Under the pieces are notes generated by a model. That model did not search any database. It saw nothing but the letters and a program-made list of their open reading frames with translations, and was not told the origin of the DNA. DNA of 41,260 bases from Mycolicibacterium hodleri (GTDB lineage: Bacteria > Actinomycetota > Actinomycetes > Mycobacteriales > Mycobacteriaceae), in NCBI RefSeq assembly GCF_025822245.1, contig NZ_JACKTL010000004.1:1-41260 (forward strand), read 5' to 3'. A program made the position numbers and the translations under genes. Shown here piece after piece: positions 1 through 6,381 of the stretch. Every line of letters begins with the position of its first letter. The first letter of the stretch is position 1.

Positions 1-780
1 CGTGGCCGCCACGGCCAGTCCGCCCGCCGGCGGTGGCGGCGAGGCCAGCGCGAGCATGCCCGCCACCAGTGGCCGCGGACCGTGCCGCCGGGCCGCCCTG
101 TCGTCGGCACACATCTCGAGCAACTCGGCAACGGCGGCCGCACCGCGGGTGAACAGCGGGAGGTGCGCCATGCGTGCGGCCAGTGCCCGCAGCACCATCA
201 GCAGTTGGTGATGCCGGCCGGCGATGTGGGCGTTCTCGTGGGCGAGCACCGCGTCGAGTTGAGGTCCGTCGAGCGCCGCCACCGCCGCCGTGGTCAGGAC
301 GATTGCGTGGGGACGGCCGACGACGCAGTACGCCGCGGGCCGCGTGCCGCTCACCACCACCACACCCGCTGCGGCCGTGGGCGTTCCGACCATCCTGGCG
401 GCGTCGGCGTGCTCCGCGCTGGTCGTGCGCAGCACGCGCACCGTCCGGCCGACGCCGAACGCCACCACCGTCGAGATGCCCAGGCCGACGGTCAGGAGTG
501 CCACGACGCCGGAGGGTCCCAGCGTCGCCCGCCGCTCCGAGACCCCGAGAAGTTCCAGGCACACCACGACGACCGACCCCGTCGGGCCGCTGCGCAGGAG
601 CGGCGCGACGAGGACGACCATCGCGGCGATCCAGGCGACCACCACACCGGCCATCGCGGTGAGCCACGCCGCGACGCCCAGGCGTGGGTTGGTGCCGCGG
701 CGCGTCAGTCGGGCCAACGGCGACGGTGCCAGCCAGGCGACCAACGCCCCGTAGAGCAGCAGGTAGACGGCGCCGGTCAC
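1..780 (-). CDS. M56-family membrane metallopeptidase, BlaR1-like (C-terminus beyond window)
   Basis: Membrane-bound zinc peptidase of the BlaR1/MecR1 type, expected to sense a cell-envelope signal and inactivate the BlaI repressor encoded just upstream. The visible 260 residues start at a GTG whose TGA-overlap with blaI (GTGA at 777-780) implies translational coupling. Three hydrophobic segments lie near residues 2-20, 40-62 and 85-105, followed by the zinc-binding HExxH motif (HENAH, residues 181-185) and a downstream ECADD-like acidic stretch (LEMCADD) typical of the third zinc ligand in M56 enzymes. The frame stays open to base 1, so the protein continues outside the window. The C-terminal part, where BlaR1 proteins would carry a penicillin-binding sensor, cannot be judged. 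Many actinobacterial M56 proteins of this size lack that sensor. Family assignment is firm; the signal sensed is unknown. Confidence 0.85.
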   Translation of the reverse strand, partial: MTGAVYLLLYGALVAWLAPSPLARLTRRGTNPRLGVAAWLTAMAGVVVAWIAAMVVLVAPLLRSGPTGSVVVVCLELLGVSERRATLGPSGVVALLTVGLGISTVVAFGVGRTVRVLRTTSAEHADAARMVGTPTAAAGVVVVSGTRPAAYCVVGRPHAIVLTTAAVAALDGPQLDAVLAHENAHIAGRHHQLLMVLRALAARMAHLPLFTRGAAAVAELLEMCADDRAARRHGPRPLVAGMLALASPPPPAGGLAVAAT

Positions 781-1154
781 GTGCGACGCCTGGGCCCGCC
801 GCCGAGCCGCAACGCGGCTTCCAGCTGCGCCGACTCCTCCGCCGTCATCTGCTCGACGAAGAAGGCGAGCACCGCCTCGGTGTCGCCACCGGCACTGAAC
901 GCCGCGCGCATCAGGTTTGCCGACCGTTCCTCACGCGTCATCGTGGGCCAGTACCGGTAGGCCTTGCCCTCGCGATCGCGGCGCACCCATCCCTTGCGGT
1001 GCAGGTTGTCCATCGTGGAAAGCACTGTGGTGTAGGCAATCTGCCGGACTCCGGCGAGCTCGTCGAACACCTCGCGGACGGTGACGCCGTCCTCGCGAGC
1101 CCAGACGCGGTCCATCACGGTCGCCTCGAGATCGCCAAAACCCCGCTGCTGCAT
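777..1154 (-). CDS. blaI: BlaI/MecI/CopY-family winged-helix repressor
   Basis: Small DNA-binding repressor (125 aa) of the BlaI/MecI family, which binds DNA as a dimer and is inactivated by proteolysis through a partner M56 protease; that partner is the next gene. The protein begins MQQRGFGDLEATVMDRVW, the usual first helix, then shows the winged-helix core (AYTTVLSTMDNLHRKGWV) and a C-terminal dimerisation helix rich in Ala and Glu. The ATG at 1154 is chosen over the in-frame GTG at 1160 because a strong Shine-Dalgarno (GGGAGGTGA) lies directly before the ATG and would be partly consumed by the GTG start. The gene sits 2 nt after the reductase stop and overlaps the M56 start by 3 nt, so the four genes from 2639 leftwards look like one transcript. 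Direct targets besides its own operon cannot be seen. Confidence 0.9.
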   Translation of the reverse strand: MQQRGFGDLEATVMDRVWAREDGVTVREVFDELAGVRQIAYTTVLSTMDNLHRKGWVRRDREGKAYRYWPTMTREERSANLMRAAFSAGGDTEAVLAFFVEQMTAEESAQLEAALRLGGGPRRRT

Positions 1155-1156
1155 CG

Positions 1157-1705
1157 TCACCTCCCGTGGCTGGTGCCTTCGAATCTAGCCGCCACCCACC
1201 GTGCACACACGAAGTCGCCGTTGCGGCCCACCTCCCGCAGGGACCACTCGGTGCGCAGCGGCAGGACGCGCGCACCCGAGCCGAGCGAGCAGGGCGCGTA
1301 GGACACCACCACCTCGTCGACGAGTCCCGCCGCGGCGAACTGCGCCGCGACGTCGCCGCCGCCGACCACCCACACGTCCCGCCCGGCCGCGGCCGCCTGC
1401 AGGACGGAGTGCAGTTCGGCGACGTCACCGGCGAACGTCGTGACGGGGTGCCCGTCGGCGACGATCTCGGGCCGGTGGGTGAGCACCCAGCTCGGCTGGT
1501 CGTACATCCAGTCACCGGGTTGGTTCTCGAGCAGCCACTCGTAGGTGGACGCGCCCATCACCAGAGCGCCGACCCCGTCGGCGAAGGCCTCGTAGCCGAA
1601 GTCGCCGCCAGCGTCGACGGCCCTGGAGGTCAACCAGTCCAGGCTGTTCGCCTCGTCGACGACGAAGCCGTCCAGGCTCGAGGCGGTGTAGTACACCGTT
1701 GCCAC
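1157..1705 (-). CDS. Dihydrofolate reductase/RibD C-terminal family reductase
   Basis: Stand-alone reductase domain of the DHFR/RibD-C superfamily (182 aa), a soluble NADPH-type fold used by riboflavin reductases and many uncharacterised small reductases. Seen in the sequence: N-terminal strand VYYTASSLDGFV, a GASTYEWL segment, the dinucleotide-binding VVGGGDVAAQF near residues 117-127, and a final strand ending in a basic tail. Start is GTG 1705 with GGAGGAG at a good distance upstream. It lies 1 nt after the AraC-type regulator and 2 nt before blaI, so it is co-transcribed with both. Real folA of mycobacteria is a different, shorter protein (about 160 aa); this one resembles the YwjB/YyaP-like branch whose substrates are unknown. 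Sequence alone does not reveal the substrate. Confidence 0.8.
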   Translation of the reverse strand: MATVYYTASSLDGFVVDEANSLDWLTSRAVDAGGDFGYEAFADGVGALVMGASTYEWLLENQPGDWMYDQPSWVLTHRPEIVADGHPVTTFAGDVAELHSVLQAAAAGRDVWVVGGGDVAAQFAAAGLVDEVVVSYAPCSLGSGARVLPLRTEWSLREVGRNGDFVCARWVAARFEGTSHGR

Positions 1706-1706
1706 G

Positions 1707-2639
1707 TCAACTCCTCCTCATCCAGTCCAACGGGTCGCCGGTGCCGGCATCGAGGCCGTGCCGCCTCAGCATCGACCGGCACAGCTGCCGCCGGTGCGCC
1801 GAGTAGACCAGCACGTGCGCGACGATGCCGTAGAGCTGAAAGGACTCCGGCGGGTCACACAGCGCGTCGATGACGGTGTCGCCCAGCCGGCCTCGGTCGG
1901 CGTGCTCGGCCACCATCGCCGTCCAACGTGCGGCGACCGCCGCGTGGTCGTCGAGGAGCGTTGTCGCAGAACGCAACTCGCGCCGTCGAGGTTGGTCCAG
2001 ACCCTCGATGCCCGCGAGCCACACCTCCTTGGTCCACACGACGGCGCCGAGGACCGACGCGACACTGGGTTCGACGCCGTCCCAGTCGAGCACCACCTGT
2101 CCTGGCGAAACCTCCTGTCGCCATTGGTCTTCGGTGAGCTCACGGGCCGTCTCGATCAGATGGGAGGTGTCGGCGACGTCGTGGGCCACCATCAGATGGG
2201 ACACCTCGGGTGCCGGGGCGTCGTCGGCACTGGTCAGCCACAGCGACTCGGGCGGGTGGAAGTGCAGGCCGTTGGGCGCGGGCAGCCAGAACTCGACGTC
2301 GCCGGCGCGCGACGGCGGCACGCCGTAGGACCGCCGAAAGGCTCGCGAGAACACCTCGGGTGACGACCAGCCCTCCTCGGCGGCCACCACCGCAACGCCG
2401 TCACCACGCCGCAGTCGCCACGCGGCGCGTTCGAGCATGACCCGGCGTCGGATCGCGGCGGGTGGCTCACCGGCCAGCCGGCTGACCTGGCGGGAGAAGT
2501 GGAACTCCGACGAATGGCTTCGGCGCGCCATCTCGGCGACGTCGGAGTTGCCGCCGTCGACGACCGCGTCGAGGAGTTCGCGCAGCCGGTCGCGTCCCGA
2601 CGGGCAGGAGCCCGGGGGTTGATCGTGCAGTTCGCTCAC
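1707..2639 (-). CDS. AraC-family regulator fused to a DinB-like C-terminal domain
   Basis: Predicted transcription factor of 310 aa. The N-terminal ~105 residues are an AraC/XylS DNA-binding domain with two helix-turn-helix units (FHFSRQVSRLAG and VAAEEGWSSPEVFSRAFRR); the rest looks like a DinB/YfiT-type four-helix bundle, with His residues in HDVADTSHLIE and HVLVYSAHRR in the places where such bundles bind metal. The upstream frame is open much further, but the start is placed at GTG 2639 because the AraC homology begins just after it and because the divergent acyl-CoA dehydrogenase promoter lies immediately upstream. A clear Shine-Dalgarno is absent; CATACT about 10 nt upstream could be a -10 box for a leaderless message. 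It heads the operon with the reductase, BlaI and M56 genes (1-nt gap). Regulated signal unknown. Confidence 0.8.
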   Translation of the reverse strand: MSELHDQPPGSCPSGRDRLRELLDAVVDGGNSDVAEMARRSHSSEFHFSRQVSRLAGEPPAAIRRRVMLERAAWRLRRGDGVAVVAAEEGWSSPEVFSRAFRRSYGVPPSRAGDVEFWLPAPNGLHFHPPESLWLTSADDAPAPEVSHLMVAHDVADTSHLIETARELTEDQWRQEVSPGQVVLDWDGVEPSVASVLGAVVWTKEVWLAGIEGLDQPRRRELRSATTLLDDHAAVAARWTAMVAEHADRGRLGDTVIDALCDPPESFQLYGIVAHVLVYSAHRRQLCRSMLRRHGLDAGTGDPLDWMRRS

Positions 2640-2701
2640 AGTCGTCGAGTATGGCCGCGCGCCGCGTCGAGCGACATGACGATTCCTGCTGCGTGCCGCA
2701 C

Positions 2702-2707
2702 TACACT
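2702..2707 (+). promoter_or_regulatory. Candidate -10 box for the acyl-CoA dehydrogenase pair
   Basis: TACACT matches the mycobacterial TANNNT -10 pattern and ends 10 nt before GTG 2718. No Shine-Dalgarno precedes that GTG, so a leaderless or near-leaderless transcript is plausible. No clear -35 element is visible. Confidence 0.4.
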
Positions 2708-2717
2708 CGGAAATCCT

Positions 2718-3884
2718 GTGAGCGAATTCGATGCGTTGCGAGCCGACGACGCCGACCTTGCCGGACTGCGCAAGGCGGTCCGGACCTTCCTCGTCGCCGA
2801 TCGGGAGACCTTCGGGTGGACCCCGGCCGTGGACTGCTGGCTGTCCAGTTGGGACACCGACTTCAGCGTCCGGCTGGCCGAGGCCGGGTTCATCGGCCTG
2901 ACCATCCCCGCCGAATACGGTGGTCGGGCACCGGCCGACGGCACCGGCTACCTGCACCGCTACGTGGTGACCGAGGAACTGCTGGCCCATGGCGCACCGG
3001 TCGGCGCGCACTGGATCGCCGACCGTCAGGTCGCCCCCGGCCTGATGGCGTACGGGACCGAGGAGCAGCGGCGACGTCTGCTGCCGCGGATCGCCGCGGG
3101 GCAGCTGTACTCGGCCATCGGCATGAGCGAACACGGCGCCGGCTCGGATCTGGCGGCCGTGCAGACCCGGGCGACCCGTGCCGACGACGGCTGGGTTCTC
3201 AACGGCACCAAGGTGTGGACCAGCGGCGCGCACCTGGCACACCAGATCGTCGTGCTGGCCCGCACCAGCCCGCTCGATCGCGACCATCGGCACGCCGGCT
3301 TCAGCCAGTTCATCGTGCCCACCGATCTGCCCGGGATCACGATCAGCCCCATCGTCCTGATGAACGGCGAGCACCACTTCAACGAGGTGCAGTTCGACGA
3401 CGTTCGGCTCACCGACGGCGACGTGCTCGGCGAGATCGGCGCCGGGTGGCACCAGGTCACCTCGGAGTTGGGATTCGAACGCAGTGGCCCCGAACGCATT
3501 CTGTCCACGGCCACGATGCTCTTCGAGGTCGTCGAGGCCCTTGGTCGCGGGGACGTCGACGACCGAACCGCTGCCGCGGTCGGCGACCTCGTCGGGCGGA
3601 TGATCTCGCTGCGGCAGATGTCGGTGTCGGTGGCCCGGGCGCTGACTGCCGGCGAGGACGCCAACACCCGGGCGGCGATGGTCAAGGACGTGGGCACCCG
3701 GTTCGAGCAGGACTCGGTCGAACTCGCTGCCGACCTGATCGACGGCGTCGACGGACCCGAGGGCGCCCGGCTGCGTGCGCTACTGGCCACGGCGCGGGTG
3801 CACTCGCCCTTGTTCACGCTGCGCGGCGGCACCAACGAGGTGCTTCGCGGCATCGTGGCCCGAGGAACCAAGGCGGCGACGTGA
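2718..3884 (+). CDS. Acyl-CoA dehydrogenase, large/catalytic subunit of a two-gene enzyme
   Basis: FAD-dependent acyl-CoA dehydrogenase (388 aa) that would introduce an alpha-beta double bond into a CoA thioester. The fold is seen in order: N-terminal helical domain, the substrate/FAD loop IGMSEHGAGSDLAA, the middle-domain WVLNGTKVWTSGAHLA, and the C-terminal helices. The usual Glu of the C-terminal motif (YEGT in MCAD-type enzymes) is Gly here (LRGGTNEV), but Glu254 in ELGFERSG sits where isovaleryl-CoA dehydrogenase keeps its catalytic base on helix G, so this chain is probably the active one. GTG 2718 is preferred; an in-frame ATG at 2676 would add 14 unconserved-looking residues. It overlaps the next gene by GTGA, and mycobacterial FadE pairs encoded this way form alpha2beta2 tetramers used on steroid side chains and other bulky acyl groups. 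Substrate unknown. Confidence 0.88.
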   Translation: MSEFDALRADDADLAGLRKAVRTFLVADRETFGWTPAVDCWLSSWDTDFSVRLAEAGFIGLTIPAEYGGRAPADGTGYLHRYVVTEELLAHGAPVGAHWIADRQVAPGLMAYGTEEQRRRLLPRIAAGQLYSAIGMSEHGAGSDLAAVQTRATRADDGWVLNGTKVWTSGAHLAHQIVVLARTSPLDRDHRHAGFSQFIVPTDLPGITISPIVLMNGEHHFNEVQFDDVRLTDGDVLGEIGAGWHQVTSELGFERSGPERILSTATMLFEVVEALGRGDVDDRTAAAVGDLVGRMISLRQMSVSVARALTAGEDANTRAAMVKDVGTRFEQDSVELAADLIDGVDGPEGARLRALLATARVHSPLFTLRGGTNEVLRGIVARGTKAAT

Positions 3885-4909
3885 ACGACGAACTCAAGGC
3901 GCTCGTCGACGAGATCGGCCGCCAGTCCTTCGACGCGCCCGTGGGCCGTCACGGGCTGCCCGAACCCTTCGATGCCGAGTTGTGGCAGGTCCTCGAGACC
4001 TCGGGACTGACCAGGCTGACGACCGAGCAGGGCGCCGACCCGGCCGACGCCGCGGTCGTCCTCGGTGGGTTGGCCCGCTACGCGGCGGCCGTGCCCGTCG
4101 CCGAAACCGACGTGCTCGCAGCGTGGTTGGCCGCCCAAGCCGACCTGCCGGTGCCCGCCGACGGCCCCCTGACGGTGGCGATCACCGACGTCGAGCCCGG
4201 CGGCGAGCGGATCGCCGGCACCGCTCGCGACGTCCCGTGGCCGGCGGCCGGACCGGTCGTCCTGGCCGCGCGTGGCGCCGACGCCACCTTCGTCGCGGTG
4301 CTCGAGCCGGGTCCGGCAGCCACCGGGTACAACCTGGCCGGCGAGCCCCGGGGCGACGTGCCGTTCGACCTGTCGTCGAGTGACGTCGTCCGGCTTTCCC
4401 CCGGTGTCGCGGACGAATTGGTGCGGCGAGGCGCGTGGGCACGGTGCGTGCAGATCGTCGGCGCCTTCGACCTGGCGGCGCGGCTCACCGTCGGCCACAC
4501 CGGCGAGCGCACGCAGTTCGGTCGCACGCTCGACACGTTCCAAGCCGTCCAGCACTCTCTGGCCGCACTCCACGGCGAGGTCGAGAGAAGCCGTGCGGCA
4601 ACCACTTTGGCCACCTACGCCGCCGTCGACCACGGATTCGGCAGCCCGCAGGCGGACTACGCGGTGACGGCGGCCAAGGTCGCGGTGGGCCGCGCCGTCG
4701 GCCCCGTGACGACCATCGCCCACCAGTTGCACGGCGCCATCGGCGTGACGCTCGAGCACCAGCTGTGGCTGGCCACGATGCGCGCGCGAAGCTGGGCCGA
4801 CGAGTTCGGCACCACCGGCTGGTACGCCACCCGCCTCGGCCGGATGGCGCTGGCGGCCGAGGACCCGTGGGACGTCGTCGTCGGCCGGACCTACGAGTCC
4901 AGCAGCTGA
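3881..4909 (+). CDS. Acyl-CoA dehydrogenase, small/partner subunit
   Basis: Shorter, divergent acyl-CoA dehydrogenase (342 aa) translated from GTG 3881, overlapping the upstream subunit by 4 nt. The N-terminal and middle domains are poorly conserved and Ala/Val rich, but the C-terminal domain is clear: the flavin-contact motif GERTQFGRTLDTFQAVQH, then AHQLHGAIGVTLEHQL. No catalytic Glu is evident in either of the two usual places, which fits a structural or FAD-binding partner in a heteromeric enzyme. In mycobacteria such pairs are known for cholesterol side-chain and ring degradation and for other branched substrates; nothing in this window identifies the substrate. The 60-bp gap after it shows no strong terminator. 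Confidence 0.87.
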   Translation: MNDELKALVDEIGRQSFDAPVGRHGLPEPFDAELWQVLETSGLTRLTTEQGADPADAAVVLGGLARYAAAVPVAETDVLAAWLAAQADLPVPADGPLTVAITDVEPGGERIAGTARDVPWPAAGPVVLAARGADATFVAVLEPGPAATGYNLAGEPRGDVPFDLSSSDVVRLSPGVADELVRRGAWARCVQIVGAFDLAARLTVGHTGERTQFGRTLDTFQAVQHSLAALHGEVERSRAATTLATYAAVDHGFGSPQADYAVTAAKVAVGRAVGPVTTIAHQLHGAIGVTLEHQLWLATMRARSWADEFGTTGWYATRLGRMALAAEDPWDVVVGRTYESSS

Positions 4910-4969
4910 CCCACCCCGCTCCGTCGTGGCTACGTACCGCACGCGTGCCGTCCGGATCTAAGGTGAGTC

Positions 4970-5467
4970 ATGAACAAGTTGACGCCCACGGCATGCGTCG
5001 TCGCGACGGCAGCCCTGATGACCTCGGCAGTCGCGATCGCTCCGCTCGCCGGTGCCGCCCCGGGATCGGCGAGCTCGGCCATGCCGATGTCCGGTCAGTG
5101 GCGGGCGTGTGACTTCTCGAAGTTGCCGTGGGTCGACGCCGTGGGCGACGCCCGACCCGTCGCACACGTCCGCACGGACGGTTCCGGCATGTTGGTCGCG
5201 ACGGTCGACATCGCGACCGCGCTGCCGAACACCCGCTACGACGTTCGGGTGATTCAGACACCCCGGCCGTCGGCGTACTGCGGCGCAGGTGCGCCGGGCG
5301 TGGTCACCGGCACGCTGCAGACCGACGCGATCGGCGGGGGCACGACGACCTTCGGTGGCCCGGTCGCCGACAGCGCGACCGGAGCCTGGGTCATTCTCGA
5401 GCGGCCGTCGCCATATGCCCAGGCCCCGGCGGAGTTCTACACCACGGAGTTCCTCGCGTCCGTCTGA
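4970..5467 (+). CDS. Small secreted protein of unknown function
   Basis: 165-residue exported protein. It has a typical Sec signal peptide: a Lys near the N-terminus, a hydrophobic core (ACVVATAALMTSAVAIAPLA) and a likely cleavage after an Ala-rich GAA near residue 30. The mature part has two Cys residues (in WRACDF and SAYCGAG) that could form one disulfide, and an alternating beta-like pattern, so a small beta-sandwich is plausible. ATG 4970 is preceded by AAGGTGAG, a good ribosome-binding site. It stands between the acyl-CoA dehydrogenase pair and the KstR-like promoter with no obvious operon partner. I do not recognise a named family; similar short secreted proteins are frequent in mycobacteria and usually uncharacterised. 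Confidence 0.75.
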   Translation: MNKLTPTACVVATAALMTSAVAIAPLAGAAPGSASSAMPMSGQWRACDFSKLPWVDAVGDARPVAHVRTDGSGMLVATVDIATALPNTRYDVRVIQTPRPSAYCGAGAPGVVTGTLQTDAIGGGTTTFGGPVADSATGAWVILERPSPYAQAPAEFYTTEFLASV

Positions 5468-5508
5468 GGCTCGCGACCCAGGATTACCGCGACGCAGGGT
5501 GCCCCGGG

Positions 5509-5514
5509 TAATCT
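5509..5514 (+). promoter_or_regulatory. Candidate -10 box for the acyltransferase-fadD12-lipO operon
   Basis: TAATCT fits TANNNT and lies 6 nt upstream of the KstR-like palindrome, which would place a bound repressor over the transcription start. A ribosome-binding GGGAG follows at 5543-5547, so this message is expected to have a leader. Confidence 0.4.
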
Positions 5515-5519
5515 AAAAC

Positions 5520-5533
5520 TAGAACACGTTTCA
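5520..5533. promoter_or_regulatory. KstR-type operator (TnnAACnnGTTnnA)
   Basis: TAGAACACGTTTCA matches every fixed position of the KstR consensus TnnAACnnGTTnnA, the TetR-family repressor site that controls cholesterol and steroid catabolism in mycobacteria. It lies directly downstream of a -10-like TAATCT and 19 nt before GTG 5553, where binding would block transcription. The pattern match is seen; that KstR binds here is inferred from published knowledge of the motif. It predicts that the acyltransferase, FadD12-type ligase and LipO-type esterase are induced by sterols or their CoA metabolites. Confidence 0.6.
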
Positions 5534-5552
5534 CTTTCGGCAGGGAGCACCC

Positions 5553-6374
5553 GTGGACGCGAACGACATCGATCCGGTCGACATCGAACCGACAGCCGTC
5601 ACGAAGTGGGATCCGGGTCTCACCGAGCGCGTGATGGGCTTCCTGCGCCCGCTCATCAAGGGCTATCACCGCGCCGAGGTGCACGGCCTCGAGGACTTTC
5701 CGGCGGGTGGCGCCCTGGTGGTGGGCAACCACTCGGGCGGCCTGTTCGCGATGGACGTCCCGGTGTTCGCGACGGGCTTCTACGAGAAGTTCGGCTTCGA
5801 CCGTCCGGTCTACACGCTGAGCCACGACATCATCTTCACCGGCCCGACCGGCGACTTCTTTCGCAAGACCGGCTTCATCCCCGCCAATCACGAGAACGCC
5901 GACGAAGCCCTGCGGGCCGGCGGAGTGGTGATCGTCTTTCCCGGCGGCGACTACGACGTCTACCGGCCGACCCGATCGGAGAACCAGATCGACTTCGGCG
6001 GGCGCACCGGCTACGTGCGAGCGGCCCTCAACGCCGGGGTGCCGATCGTGCCGTCGGTGTCGATCGGCGGGCAGGAGGCCCAACTGTTCCTCTCCCGCGG
6101 CGAGGGGATGGCCAAGGCGCTGCGGCTCGACAAGCTGCTGCGCGTGAAGATCCTGCCGATCTCGTTCGGGTTCCCGTTCGGCCTCTCGGCGGTCCTGCCG
6201 GTGAACGTGCCGCTGCCGACGAAGATCGTCACCCGCGTCCTGCCTCCGATCGACGTCGTCGCCGAGTTCGGCGACGACCCGGACGTCGACGAGGTCGACG
6301 CGCACGTCCGCCGGGTGATGCAACAGGCACTCGACCAACTGGCCAGGCAACGCCGACTCCCCGTGGTGGGCTGA
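5553..6374 (+). CDS. Lysophospholipid/1-acylglycerol-phosphate-type acyltransferase (PlsC superfamily), Rv1428c-like
   Basis: Membrane-associated acyltransferase (273 aa) that would move an acyl chain from acyl-CoA to a glycerolipid or related acceptor. Seen in order: the catalytic block GNHSGGLFAMD (the family motif is HxxxxD, here His followed by SGGL and a shifted Asp), the second block with FFRKTGFIPA, the third FPGGDYDVYRP, and the final basic/Pro segment with VPIVPSVSIGG. GTG 5553 has GGGAG 5 nt upstream. Eight bases separate its stop from the acyl-CoA ligase, and that ligase overlaps the esterase, so the three are one operon. The same trio occurs in M. tuberculosis as Rv1428c-fadD12-lipO. 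The combination of acyl activation, acyl transfer and esterase suggests acylglycerol remodelling. Acceptor unknown. Confidence 0.85.
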   Translation: MDANDIDPVDIEPTAVTKWDPGLTERVMGFLRPLIKGYHRAEVHGLEDFPAGGALVVGNHSGGLFAMDVPVFATGFYEKFGFDRPVYTLSHDIIFTGPTGDFFRKTGFIPANHENADEALRAGGVVIVFPGGDYDVYRPTRSENQIDFGGRTGYVRAALNAGVPIVPSVSIGGQEAQLFLSRGEGMAKALRLDKLLRVKILPISFGFPFGLSAVLPVNVPLPTKIVTRVLPPIDVVAEFGDDPDVDEVDAHVRRVMQQALDQLARQRRLPVVG

Positions 6375-6381
6375 GCGGACC

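Noticed and set aside
1684..1698. CGGTGTAGTACACCG palindrome considered as a BlaI operator
   Set aside because: It lies inside codons 3-7 of the reductase, not at a promoter, and the half-sites are arranged TGTA..TACA, opposite to the TACA..TGTA order of known BlaI/MecI sites.
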